From the NCBI GenBank assembly GCA_037126765.1, contig JBBCBC010000027.1, positions 4,302,406-4,366,405 of the forward strand: a DNA stretch of 64,000 bases, read 5' to 3'. The position numbers and the translations under genes were made by a program. The stretch's first letter is position 1; each line of letters opens with the position of its first letter. This stretch comes from Stenogyne calaminthoides (Eukaryota; Streptophyta; Magnoliopsida; Lamiales; Lamiaceae). The notes beneath the pieces are model-generated. The model was not told where the DNA came from. It did no database searches and saw only the letters and a program-made list of their open reading frames with translations. Shown here piece after piece: positions 25,120-37,635 of the stretch.

Positions 25120-26884
25120 TATATGCTGACAAAATTAGTTGCCGAGTTTTTTGCCCCCTGACACTCGCTGCTGCTCCACCGCTGCATCTTCTGGTTTGCT
25201 GCTTTGATTACGTATATTAACTACGACTTGTGAGCATTATGATATTAATTATTATATGAAATAGAGAAGTATAATAATAAGTAGAAAAAATTAGGTTAAT
25301 TGGGTCTTGGGAAAGGGTGATAGGCTGATTAAATTCTACCGATTAATGCACCCTCTGTTTTTTTGTATGAGATTAAATTAGAGCACTTTAAATTCCAGAG
25401 AGATTATGCTATGGAATAATGTGTATTCAGCTTGTTCTTATGTCGAGGAATAAACCTCATGGATCAGTTGAAGGATGAGATTTTATTTTTCTGCAACTTA
25501 AATGTTGAAGTAGGTGATATGTTTTGATTCTTCCTTGTAGCTCTGCTTTTTCTCCATTAATCATGGTGCTTCCTCAAGTATTTCTTTAGTTACATTAGTT
25601 AAACATGTCCAATCTCAATTTGTTTGCATCTATTTTAATAATCAAATTAGTTGTATTTAATAAAATTAATTTATATATTATTTTTTGTGATTTTTATAAA
25701 CATATTATGATATCCCTGAGTCAAGCAAAACATGGACTATGCAAAAATTTGGCAAACAATTAATCGGGTGAAGAAAAGTTGTTACAAAGACGGTTTGTCT
25801 TTTGAGGAAATGAAAAAACTCAAAGAGGATAGAGTGTCTGACGATAACTTTCAACATTTAGTTGCTTATTGGTCCAGTGATCGTGCAAAACAAGTAAGTG
25901 AACGAAATAAGGCTGCTCGTGCGAGTCGTACCCTTAATCATACGACAGGCCCAGGTTAGTCTTATATATTCTTTGTAATGCTACTTTGTAATAATTTAAT
26001 GAAGATTGATTTAGTAAATTTTTTTGAATATTTCATTCAATTTATTTGTAGACAAAGAAACTCGAGCGTATTCCAAGGCAATCAAAATTTTTTAAGCACT
26101 GTTATACAAAAAAGGATGGAACTCAAGCTAAAGTTGTTCAAACTACTATTGTGAATTTTGATACAAATGTTCCTATATATTTGTATCAGTTAATTAAAAT
26201 GTTTAGTAGCATATAAGTCATTGTTTTATTTTCATGTAGAATGAGATTTCAGAGAAGGAAAGCGAAAATCCGAATCTAACCACTGAATTTCGTTCCATCA
26301 ACGACTCGTATGCACAAGTCATGGGACAAGACAAAAATGGAAAAGTTCGCATGCTTGGTGCAGGGGTTTGTCCATCAATGGTTTTTAATAACATATCAAC
26401 CCATGGAGCAGACCAAATGAAACTTGTCAAAAAATTGCAAGAGCAGAACAATCAGTTGCAAACTTTTTAGACATACAAAAAATTTTCCCAATTCTTTTTG
26501 TTCTGATTATATAGATATTACATTCGACAAAATTTGAAAATATCAGATGCTAGCTAGCGTTATCTACAAGTTAACAGCAACATTCAAATCAACATCAAAA
26601 TACATCATAATATCGAACAATATATACAACCATGATATTATGTAATTTCTTATAAAAGCAAGAAGTGCTATCTGATTTTCTGAGGTTTGCAAATGCCTTA
26701 TCATTTGATGCTTAGTACCAACAAGTTGTGTATTAATGTAGGTATGGTCTATCTTTGTTGGCCAGCTTTTCATTTTCGATATCCAGCATAATATATTCGA
26801 ATTGTTGAAAAGATGAAGGGCAGGAAAATGAAAGCCTGTCTCACAATAATACGATTCTTGGGAATGCACAAAAACAATATATGA

Positions 26885-27035
26885 ATGACAAAAACTCATA
26901 TAAGACGATCTCATGCATGAGACGGGATACAACTTAACACAAATTACATTCAATTTTTTCCAAAATGTTAAAATATCAATGTCCAATTTATACTTTGTCT
27001 CACCGTGAGACCATCTCATGCAAGTGTGTCTCTAT
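26885..27035. repeat. Possible small inverted-repeat element (GATCTCATG)
   Basis: The left end reads AGACGATCTCATGCATGAGA and the right end, reversed, reads GCATGAGATGGTCTCACGG. The core is similar but staggered. No target duplication was found. A related fragment lies near 53,350. It is probably an old MITE. Confidence 0.3.
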
Positions 27036-27046
27036 ATAAATATATA

Positions 27047-28460
27047 CTCCTTCCGTCCCAATCTTGTTTAGTAATTTATTGTGTGCTCGGAGTTTAAGAA
27101 AAAAATATTTATTAATATTTTATGTAATAAAGTGATAAAGTGTTGAGGGTATGATGGAGAATTCAACTTTATTGTAAAGGTGATTCAACTTTATTAGAGG
27201 GTTAATTAACCCCCTTAAAAATCTGCTAATGATGCTGCAAAAGTCAATAAAAAATCTGACACACTTAAACAACTCACTAAAATCTGAATTTATTGTTCAA
27301 TGAACAGTTAAATTACAAAAAAAAATCATGCAGAAAGCAAAAAATTTAATTTTCCTCCTAATTACACCCAAAGTCCGAATTTTCCTCCTTTTATAGAATT
27401 CCTCGTAACTAAAAGCAATTAAAGCTCATTTCCCTCCCAATTATACCGAAATATTCCTCCTATTACAGATTTCAAAACCTATTACAGCCACTTAAAAGCA
27501 CACCAACACCTTCAAATCACTATAAATACACCTTCAAAAATTTTGCCACAACAAATAAATGAATTGTTAGTTCAACATGCCTCAGACACACAATCATTTA
27601 AGCTATGAAGACAAAAATAAGCTTGTGCAACATCTATTAAGAGGGTCAGAGAATGGTGTACCAAAGTATGACAAGATCACAGAAGCTAGTAGACTATTTG
27701 GGGTTTCTACCAATACTGCCCACACCATCTGACTCACTACAAAGAAGCAAATGGGTGAAGGTAAGACAGTTCATATTGTTTCAAAGAGAATTGGAAAGAA
27801 GAAAAACAGAACACACATTTTGGATGAAGAGAAGGTAAAAAACATTCATTGGACATAAAGGTCTACCATAAGATACCTAGCAAATGGATTGAATGTTAGT
27901 AAAAGCACAGTGGGTAGATGGATTAAGGATGACCAAATCAAAGCACATACAAATGTCATTAAGCCACTTCTTACAGATCAAAACAAGCTTGCTAGGGTAC
28001 AATATACAGTTTGAGTCAGCTCTATGTTGATAGGGAGAATAACATCATCAAGTTTAATAGCATACATAATGTAATACACATAGATGAGAAGTGATTTTAT
28101 ATCACAAAAACATCACACGAATTCTATAAGCTCCCATCAGAAGATCATGCACATAGGAATTGCAAAAGCAAGAGGTTTATAATAAAATTTATGTTTATTT
28201 GTGCTGTGGAGAGACCCCTATATTCAAATGATGGTACAGTTCTATATATTTGATGGAAAGATAGGGATGTTTTCCTTCACTGAAAAAATTGCAACAATGA
28301 GAAACAACAAGAACAGATTGAGAGGCACTATGGAGACAAAAAATATTGAATCCATAACCAATAAAATAATCAAGGGCTGCCTTATCACTCAGGTACTTTC
28401 ATTATACTTAAACACATCAGAAAATATTAAATTTTCATCATTTAGTGCCATGATGCAAGT
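27047..28460 (+). mobile_element. Mariner-like element, 5' part, right end missing
   Basis: The sequence starts at CTCCTTCCGTCCCAATC after a TA dinucleotide. This is the terminal repeat shared by Stowaway MITEs and plant mariner-like elements. A 500-bp leader resembles that of the element at 59,832 (shared blocks around TTGTTCAATGAACA, CCTCCTATTACA and CCTATTACAGCC). The transposase pseudogene follows. No matching right terminal repeat is found, so the 3' half is deleted or replaced. Confidence 0.8.
27577..28395 (+). pseudogene. Plant mariner-like transposase, truncated and broken
   Basis: This is a Tc1/mariner transposase of the plant group. From the ATG at 27,577 a helix-turn-helix region reads LSYEDKNKLVQHLLRGSENG and ITEASRLFGVSTNTAHTI. 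After the stop at 27,730 the same frame continues with STIRYLANGLNVSKSTVGRW and VIKPLLTDQNKLAR. The catalytic start appears at about 28,079 as HIDEK followed by a stop where the family has tryptophan, then CKSKRFIIKFMFICAVERPL, FDGKIGMFSF, NNKNRLRGTMETKNIESITN and IIKGCLITQ. The segment with the second and third catalytic aspartates is absent. Full proteins of this family are roughly 450 residues. It cannot be active. Confidence 0.9.
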
Positions 28461-30767
28461 ATAAAATTGGATTCATGTTAATACCGTAGCATTCACTCAC
28501 TGATACCATTAATATTTTTATAAACTAATATCATAATATTTACATATATATACATAAATGCTATTAAAGATGGTAAAATGGGCTCGGCTCGATGGCCCGA
28601 TCATTGCGGCCCCAAAAATAGATTGGGTTGGGCCTAATTTTTTATGACCAGAAAAGAACTGGGTCCTATTTGGCCTGCCCCAATTGACACGTCGGGCAGA
28701 CCGGGCTCGGGCATGCCCGATTTTTTTTTAAAAATAAATCTATATGTGCCTTTTTTCTATTCATGAAGTTCAATACTTTAACTTAATTAATATTGTACAT
28801 ATAAACTGTTATTTTCAAAGAGAATGCACATACATGCACATAAGTTAATAATTAATTAATTAAGGCATGTTTGAACCACTTGTGAATAGTGTAGAAGTAC
28901 TTTTTTCGAGAGTGGATGTGATTCAATTTTACCAAAAAGAAAAAGTGCTTCTAGACTTAATATTGAAGTTCAAAACACTACCTAAGTCGACCTTTCCAAT
29001 TGCATTGAGTCATAATAAAATGTTCATGTATGTATCATTTTTGTCATTTTATGGTGGACCTATCACATGTACTTGAGATTTGAGTTGACAAATAGAGAAC
29101 AATATTTGATCTTCATATATATTCTTCTCTCAGATTCGAGTCCTTCCAAATCTTAAATTCCAAAATCCAAATCATGATCATTATGAAATTCTTAGTTCTT
29201 AGTCTTAAACGTTTAGGGATCGCATGAAATCTATAACTATATAATACACCTACATATTGTCATTTTTGTTTTTCCCGCTTTTTTTCCTGGGCCGTTGGAT
29301 CATCATCAATCGATCTCGGCCCTTCATTTTCCCCCCAATTTAATCATAGTAATTTTGACAATTAAATTAATGATATTAAATTCGTCTTTATTACTTGCTT
29401 ATTCTGAGGGCAAATTTTTTGTTCTCCCACCTATTTAAAAAGAGGTTTAACACTCAAACTTTTTCAATCTCATTTGTAGTAGTTCATTTTATTTTTTGTG
29501 CATTAAGAATTAAATTATTTTACTCTTTTTTTAGGACAATTCTTAGTGCATAAGATGTAATGTTAGGAATTTTATTAATTTTATCAATTTGGTTTGTCCA
29601 TCAAACACCGTGTTTTAGAAATCTACTCGACGGAACGAAAAACTACAGTTCATGGAAGATAAATCAGGACATCAGATAAATTTTTTGGTAATTATCTTTG
29701 TAATGTTTTGAATTTCTTGATTTTCAGGTTATATAGGCGTTAAGTTTTGCATTCGCTCTTTAGATTTTCTGGTAGCATCGACATTTAGTCTTGCATTCAC
29801 TGGAGTACGTTTCTATTCGATGTCGCCTTTGTTCAAGAAATAGTCATTTTTCCCTTTTTTGTCGGATATGATATTTCAGAGTCCCATCTATGTACTATTG
29901 TGCAAGGGGATGATAATTACTTGTGCCATGAATATTGTAATATTAAATTTTATCCTACAACTCTCAATTATATATATGATGGTACTTACATTATTTTTCT
30001 ACCGATCATTTGCAAAGAATATAGTATTGAGCCTACTAAAATGAAACATCATTGGAATTATCTACATTTTATTCGCTTTGTAATTTAAAGTAGTCAAGAG
30101 AAATGTAAACTTTCCACAATATTTTCATCATTTTTAATGGATTATGGGATATTTAATTATTTAAGAATTTATAAATATAATATTTACCTTTAAGAAGCAA
30201 CTCATTATGCAATGTATTATTTTATGAAAATTGTGTGTAGATTAATTCTTATAAAAAGAAGCTAATGATGATTATTGGTTGATTAAACAATGTTAGAATT
30301 AATTATCATAGTTTAGATTGAATTGCTTTATTCTTTTAAACTTATAATATTAAATCTTATAATTATTTTTATTAAAAAAAGATTTGTTCGATTATTGACT
30401 TTTCGGTGAATTAAAATTATATTTTACAATATAAGAATAACTATTCTGAGATTAATTATATGAAAGTTTAGGTTGATTTGTTATAAATTCCATTATTTGT
30501 GCCAAAATTGTAGTTAGTATAATATAATGTGTATGATTTTCAACTTTTTCTTCATTTAATTGTTTGATTAAAGGATGCCTTAATACTGTTTTATACCAAT
30601 TTTAGAGCACTAATTGTTTATATAAATTATTTTAAATTACTACATTGTCTATATTATATGATTGAGTTTTAAATTTTCTATTTTTTATGTTCATTTGTAC
30701 TTTAAGAATTATACACTACATACTTAAAAGTTTGGTAATTCTTTTTCTTAAGCATCTGAAATTATTA
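28461..30767. other. AT-rich interval, no gene; possible hAT end
   Basis: No supported gene. The stretch 28,567-28,725 (GATGGTAAAATGGGCTCGG, then several GGGC/GCCC runs) resembles the ends of plant hAT elements, which often begin with GGGATGGCAA. A second end was not found. The short ORFs are AT-driven and carry no domain. Confidence 0.4.
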
Positions 30768-31066
30768 TCATTTATTTTTCAATTCAAAGTAATTTCTTCT
30801 CATTAATGTATGATTTCCTATAAATAAGATTATAGTTTAATTTTGTATAATTTTCGCCTTAATATGCTCTCATTATTAATTTTTTTCATGTTTTCATGTT
30901 TACATAAATTACTTATTTTTATTATAGAAAATATAGTTCTATTCCTCCATATGATTATTCTCAATCAGTTAATGTGAATTGTTGTTTTAAAAATTGCTCT
31001 CAGTATAATACGTAATTTGTGTGTAGTGATTGAATTAATTGCTTCAAAATATGATGGACATTCTTA

Positions 31067-31070
<4 letters not shown>

Positions 31071-31100
<30 letters not shown>
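31071..31100. repeat. (TA)n microsatellite
   Basis: A TA run in copy A. Copy B has two TA runs at the matching place (33,042-33,056 and 33,073-33,091). Confidence 0.9.
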
Positions 31101-31103
<3 letters not shown>

Positions 31104-31112
31104 TTTATTCAT

Positions 31113-31284
31113 GGTAAGGTCTCATATACACTTGGTGCACGGACTCTAGATCCGTGCACTCACTTTGACCCTGCCCATTTTATTGTGGATCCTCATTTTC
31201 ACTAATGGCAAGGTCTCATTTTCTAAATGGACCACTCCTATACCCGAGTGCACGGTGCGCACTTGGTGCACAGGAGACCCACTC
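31113..31284. mobile_element. GTGCAC-rich MITE, copy 1 (9-bp TSD)
   Basis: A 172-bp insert flanked by TTTATTCAT at 31,104-31,112 and 31,285-31,293. The matching site in tandem copy B carries TTTATTCAT once, so this is a filled site with its empty site. The ends are imperfect inverted repeats (GGTAAGGTCTCATATACAC; reversed right end GAGTGGGTCTCCTGTGCAC). Inside are GTGCAC palindromes and a GGACTCTAGATCC hairpin. A 9-bp duplication is typical of Mutator-like elements. Confidence 0.9.
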
Positions 31285-32731
31285 TTTATTCATTATGCTT
31301 GATCATAGTTAAAGGTGATTGATAATTAAAAATGATTTTGACGTTACTTTTTAAATTGTGTAAATCCTTGAGCGTGTAAAAAAAATCGCTACTTAAAATG
31401 TTTAATTTTGAGATTTTTATATTTCAATTTGATAGACATTAATAGACTTCTTGAATCTATTTATAACTACATAATAAACCTATGGATGTCAATGGCCCAT
31501 AAAAGATCAAGTAATATTCTATAAACCATATAAAATTTTAATTCAATAAAATCACCCTATGAAAGCATATCATTTAAACACCATGTAATATGCCGCAAAT
31601 CACATAAAATTTAATTCTATATATTAAAATAAGAAAAAAAAGGTTTATTTTTAATTTTTAGCCACTAATTACTCCTAAATGATGGTCATGGAGACAAGAT
31701 TTTATGCGGTAAGTTTGTCTTAATACTTTATAGATTTACACCAATTTAAGAGAAGTACACACATCTACATAAAATTGTTCAATTTTTAATTATTCAACAT
31801 AACAAAACACTTAAGACGTCCAGTATATGCTTTGACCTTTTATATTTAATATTAATGCATTTCCTTCTAGCACGGCCTTCAATGTTTAGTGATATAAACC
31901 ACACCAGATTAGCCGTTTAATTCAAGGATACATTTGTTATTTAAGTCATTTCTTTATTTATTGATATAATATTTACAATAATTTAGTAATATAATCTGCA
32001 ATCTCTATTTTTCCTCGCTCACTGATCGCTTGGGCTCCGTGTTTCAAGTTCGACATTTGTCTCACTTTTTATAATTTTGTTGATGATCTTGAATTATCTC
32101 TCAGTGTAATTTTTTCTCAATTTGTTCATTTGATTATGATATTTCCAGTTTATATGTTTATATTCATTTGTTATTTTATCGTCGAGTTTGGGATTAATGT
32201 TCTGCCGCGTTTAGATTTTTATGTGCAGATTTTTATATTTCATCTAGATTCTATTGTGTTGGCGTTCTTCCCGATTTTGCTTAAGAGTGTTTCAAGGTCT
32301 TTTTACAGTTTTCGGCGATAGTCGCCAAATCTTTTGGAAGCATTGGCGTGGTTATTCTATGTTTTTGGGTCAAGTTTGCTTGGGCAGCTATTTCATAATG
32401 CCATATTTTAATAGATCTTAGTTCTTCAGCCCACTTGAAAAATTGTATAACGATTCAGTAATGTGAAACTGATAATTATAATTTGTCATATCTATTTTGT
32501 CGTAAAATATCTTGGAGTGTAATACGTTATTTTGGAATACGTATATATGAATTTTTTGGTTAGACAGACGAGTAAGGAAGACAAATTATTTATACGTTTT
32601 GAGATGTATTTTTTTTACCATTATAATAGCACTCTGATTATTGTGTCTCCTATTTTTTTTTTTTTATAATTTGTAGGCATATGTTGCTGACTGGATTGTA
32701 AATTTTCAAACTAAATAAGCGAGTTGAGAGG

Positions 32732-34528
32732 TCATTTATTTGCCAATTCAAAGTAATTTCTTCTCATTAATGTATGATTTCCTATAAATATGATTATAAT
32801 TTAGTTTTGTATAATTTTCGCCTTAATATTAATATGCTCTCATTATTAATTTTTTCATGTTTTAATGTTTACATTAATTACTTATTTTTATTATAGAAAA
32901 TATAGTTCTATTCTTCCATGCGATTAGTCTCAATCAGTTAATGTGATTTGTTGTTTTAAAAATTTCTCTCAGTATAATAAGAAATTTGTATGTAGTGATT
33001 GAATAAATTGCTACAAATATGATGCACATTCTTAATAGTAGATATATATATATATTATTTATTCATTATGCTTATATATATATATATATATTATTTATTC
33101 ATTATGCTTAATCATAGTAAAAGGTGTTGATAATTTAAAATAATTTTGATGCTACTTTTTAAATCGTGTATATCCTTAAGCGTGTAAAAAAAAATTCGCT
33201 ACTTAAAATGTTTAATTTTGGAATTTTTATATTTCAATTTGATAGATATTAATAGACCTCCTGAATCTATTTATAACTACATAATACACCTACGGATGTC
33301 AATGACCCATAAAATACCATGTAATATTCTATAAACCATATAAAATTTTAATTCAATAAAATCACCCTATGAAAGCATATCAATTAATCACCATGTAATA
33401 TGCCATAAATCACATAAAATTTAATTCTACATATTAAAATAAGAAAAAAAGTTTATTTTTAATTTTTAGCTACTAATTACTCCTAAATGATGATCATGGA
33501 GACAAAAATTTATGCGGTAAATTTGTCTTAATAATTTATAGGTTTACACCAATTTAAGAGAAGTATACAAATATACATAAAATTGTTCAATTTTTAATTA
33601 TTCAACATAACAAAGCAGTTAAGAGCAGTATATGCTTTGACCTTTAATATTTAATATTAATGCATTTCCTTGTAGCACGACATTCAATGTTTAGTGATAT
33701 AAACCGTACACTAGATTAGCCGTTTAATTCAAGAATACATTTGTTATTTAAGTCATTTATTTATTTATTTATAATATGTACAATAATTTAGTGATATAAT
33801 CTGCAATCTCTACTTTTTCTCGCTCGCTGGTCGCTCGGGCTCCGTGTTTCAAGTGCGCCAACTGTCTCACTTTTTATAATTTTGCTGGTGATCTTGAATT
33901 ATCTCTCCATGTAATTTTCTCTCAATTTGCTCATTTGATTATGATATTTCCAGTTTATATGTTTATATTCATTTGTTATTTTATCGTCGAATTTGGGATT
34001 AATGTTCTGCCGCGTTTAGATTTTTCTGTGCAGTTTTTTATATTTGCTCTAGATTCTATTGTGTTGGCGTTCTTCCCGATTTTGCTTAAGAGTGTTACAA
34101 GGTCTTTTTACAGTTTTCGGCGACAATCGCCAAATCTTTTGGAAGCATTGGCGTGGTTATTCTATTTTTTTGGGTCAAGTTTGCTTGGGCCGCTACTTCA
34201 TAATGTCATATTTTAATAGATCTTAGTTTTTTCAGCCCACTTGAAAAATTGTATTACAATTTAGTAATGTGAAACTTATAATTGTAATTTATCGTATCTA
34301 TTTTGTCGTAAAATATCTTGGAGTGTAATGCGCTAATTTGGAATACACATATATGAATTTTTTGGTTAGACAAACGAGTAAGGAAGAAACATTATTTACA
34401 CATTTTGAGATGTTTTTTTTACCATTGTAATAGCACTTTGATTATTGTGTTTTATATTTTTTATTATAATTTGTAGACATATGTTGCTGAGTGGATTGTA
34501 AATTTTCAAGCTAAATAAGCGAGTTGAC
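32732..34528. repeat. Tandem duplication, copy B
   Basis: The second unit of the direct duplication, diverged by scattered substitutions and small indels and without the MITE of copy A. It contains the counterpart ORF at 33,935-34,216 (MIMIFPVYMFIFICYF). The copies share a GC-richer patch containing CTCGCTCACTGATCGCTTGG in copy A (about 32,014) and a close variant near 33,820. Function unknown. Confidence 0.9.
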
Positions 34529-34820
34529 CTCTCAATTAATATCTTATACATTAGATATTTTTAATAGCATATCCCTTTCAATTAAGATGATTTATTTTAT
34601 AACAATTAAGTTTTCTTTTATTATTAATAACAATTAAGTTTTCTTTCATTATTAATTATCGTAAAATTATGTATCAAGTGTTCACGGATTTCTTAATTAT
34701 GATTTAATATATAATTCGTGTAATATAATACATAAATAATATATTCAACATATTAAAATAATATTTTAATAATGTTAATATAACAAGTGTTGAACTAATA
34801 TGATATACAATTGCATATAC

Positions 34821-34856
<36 letters not shown>

Positions 34857-37630
34857 ATACATTTAGTTTATAAATTAGAATAAGAAATATAATTATATTG
34901 CACATAAAAAATGACACAAAATGTTTTTTTCCTTTAATTTTGATTTTAGTACGCTAATTTTTTTTTCAATTTTAGAAATAGACCCTTAAGTTTATAAAAT
35001 TCAATCGTTTTATCATCGAACTAATTAAAATAGATTTAATAAATTCAAATTTTTTTGTCCTTAATTTTAATTGGCTAAAACGATAAAAAAATAAAATTGA
35101 CCCTTAATTTTGGTCCTTATTTTTCATTTTCTCTTATATTTTTATTTTTTTTCCTGGATTCAATATTATATGACAATAATTGCATTTTCTTATAAATTGA
35201 GATTAATATTCAGGATTATAATAATTATTTTTTCTTTTTTACTTTTTTGCCCTTTTTTGGATTACCCAAAGAAAGATATTTATGAACAAAATTTTAGTCA
35301 AGTGCAAATTCTTTGTGATTAGATGTCTATTTGAGACTTAAAAAAAAGTCTCAATCTGATTTTAGGTACTCAATGCTAATTACTTTGGTTCTGTCATGAA
35401 AAATGTTCATATTGTTTACCTTATTGAGTCTTCACATAAACATGCTTTAAAAAATTTAAAATTGAAAAGTTTTCGGATCAATCAGGATGGTAGATTTGAA
35501 CAACACAAAAAGTTATTTATATTTTCAATATGCCTCTAAGATAAACATGAGACCTCTGCATCTTGCAATTCATGACACTTAATTTTAACTCTTATTGTTG
35601 AACAACCAAATATCTTAAAAGTTTCGACGAATCTATTTACAAGCTTTTTTAAAAGACAACGACGAAACTTGAGGTTTTTACTAGACAATGAAATGATTTA
35701 AATTGTGTCAAATTTGAGAATCGATACATTTAATTTCATCTTTGTACGTTTCTTTCTAATTTTTGTACTCATGCATGTGTCTATGTGTGTTTTCAATTTG
35801 TGTACTCATGCATGTGTCTATTTGTGTACTCATGCATGTGTTTTCAATTTTGTAGTTTATTTGCCGCATGTATAGGGAGATTTTGGTTCTTTAGATACTA
35901 AGAAAATATTTAAGTGGCACTTGGTTGGTTGTGCCCATAAAAAAAAAACGAGGCATTTGCACGATATGGTCTCTGAAATGGATGTTGATTGGTGAATCCG
36001 CAAGAGAACCCAACCATTTACTAATTTTTAATTTGAAAGTATAATGAAGTATCATTTCGTTTTTTCGAAATTGACACTCTTTTTTATACAGTTAAGCTTA
36101 TCAGCATATGCAATTTTTTCTATATACCTATTCTCTTTCATAACTTGGTAATTAGTAAGTTTTACAATAAATTTTTTTAATTATCACAATAACCACTAAA
36201 TGGTTTTGATTTACAAGACTTTTTATCTTTCAAATCTCTGAAGATGATGACCTCTTTTTGTAATAATGTTTGCTCAGTATTTTCTAAACTCTCTAATTAA
36301 AGTGGAAATTAGTCGATGAATAAATTTTAATGTTCATAATTAATTGTGTCTTTTTAAAATTGGTATTGTTTGATAGTATTAAATTATATTTCATGCGCAT
36401 GGCTACAAAAGAAATAATTACACAAGGGAATCAAGATCTCGAACATCTTTAAATTCAAGATGTATGATGCCACATTATATTTTCTTGAATTTTATGAAAA
36501 ATATATTCTGAATAATTCTATCTTTAGATGGTGTCCTATTAGGATATGGCTTTAATTTTTTCAAATTGAGTGTCAAGTGCAATCACCTATTTAAGAAAAT
36601 TTAGAATCAAAATAGAAAATCCTCACAGTGAGCTTGAAGAATCGGCGTGTGAACATTTTTTTAGAAAAATGGCAACATTGCTGGTGAAGTTGTCCTTATT
36701 AACGAAATAATTAGTTCAAGGATCCTTGATTTTACAAATAAAATATCACCATTGGTAACTTTCCTGCTTTTTGTACAATGTTGAGGGGTTCATTTATTTT
36801 ATTTTTTCATGAAAATAATAATGAAATGAAAAATATTTCATTTATAACCTGATAAGCATTAAATTATGGGAAAAATGGAACGAATAATTTGTGGATGTGA
36901 CCAAATTAATAAATTGAATTATCCATCAGCTCTTTTCAATTGCAGATCCATTATAAATTCCAATTTCACATTTCTCATGTTCTTCTTTGTGAATGATTTC
37001 AATTGTCTTCTTTTCTATTTATGAATTGTGTATATTTTATTTTGTTTTGAAGGTTAGATGAATGTGCTAAATAGATAATTTTTTCCTCCTAATATCAACT
37101 TTGTTATGCATTTATATCCATTTTTTTGCATTCATCATAAAAGGTGATATCCACGCTCAATCTGATTTTCTTTTTCTAATTTAAAAAAATGTTTGATTGT
37201 AAGGCTATGATTTCAAAATTATTAACATTCATTTTACCATTTTGTTTTCACTTAAAATGTTTTCTCTCTGCCTTTGTTTTAGGCTATGGCTCATAATTTT
37301 TTTCTTTTCGAACTCTAGCGTTTCTCTCTTCGCCAAAAATTCTTCTTCTTTCACCTACCAATATTTATATTAGTTCAATTTATTTTGCAGGTCAGTGTTG
37401 CAAGTTAACAAACATGTAAAAAATATTTTAATTCATATGGTTCTTGGGAATTCTCGAGGTTTTAAATTTATTTTGAAGTTTAATCAGTGTAATTTGTAAT
37501 GTGTTTACCTATGACGGGGTTTTTCGTCAATATTCCACTTTGTGATATGTTTAATTTTTAAAATATTGAATTGGTTTGCTATAAAGAATTTAAGTTATGT
37601 AATTTAGCATGTGAATATTTTTTAAGATTC
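34529..37630. other. AT-rich interval, no gene
   Basis: No supported gene. It holds a TA microsatellite at 34,824-34,853, a duplicated AACAATTAAGTTTTCTTT motif near 34,600-34,650, and a short repeat at 35,762-35,850 (GTGTACTCATGCATGTGTCT, about three copies). Nothing else can be assigned. Confidence 0.6.
35762..35850. repeat. Short tandem repeat
   Basis: Three copies of a TTTGTGTACTCATGCATGTG-like unit, two followed by TCTAT. Imperfect spacing. No role visible. Confidence 0.7.
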
Positions 37631-37635
37631 CAGTC

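Larger units (their letters stand above)
10294..26470 (+). pseudogene. Second CACTA gene (plant transposase, Ptta/En/Spm family), interrupted
   Basis: This corresponds to the second protein of CACTA elements, the Ptta/En/Spm family that binds the element ends. The exons that can be followed are 10,294-10,355 (ATG at 10,301), 10,448-10,694, about 25,709-25,955, about 26,052-26,158 and 26,240-26,470. Diagnostic peptides are KRTRGPTQMRKVWGRREGEP, NAPLSYLSWHNVPKDYKN, LVAYWSSDRAKQVSERNKAA, FFKHCYTKKDGT and YAQVMGQDKNGKVRMLGAG. The end, LVKKLQEQNNQLQTF, looks like a short coiled coil. Frameshifts occur near 10,610 (after SLSNLIGA) and near 25,765. A 14.4 kb Copia retrotransposon lies in the intron after WDILK. 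Its position 3' of the TNP2 gene in the same orientation supports a single CACTA element. Confidence 0.85.
30768..32731. repeat. Tandem duplication, copy A
   Basis: The first unit of a direct tandem duplication, starting TCATTTATTTTTCAATTCAAAG and matching 32,732-34,528 along its length. It is 167 bp longer, almost all explained by the MITE plus its 9-bp target duplication at 31,113-31,293. The unit includes a 63-codon ORF (32,130-32,321, MIMIFPVYMFIFICYF) that recurs in copy B. No protein family is recognised and the text looks AT-driven. Confidence 0.9.

Noticed and set aside
1..27000. Attempt to find CACTA terminal inverted repeats
   Set aside because: No CACTA...TAGTG pair with a 3-bp duplication could be recognised by eye, so the element's outer limits are left open.
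26564..27019. 151-codon minus-strand ORF
   Set aside because: It overlaps the 3' end of the CACTA gene region and a small inverted-repeat element, has no recognisable domain, and its composition is AT-driven.
32130..32321. Hydrophobic 63-codon ORF, possible membrane protein
   Set aside because: The copy at 33,935 extends differently, and hydrophobicity is expected from T-rich DNA. No family match was recognised.
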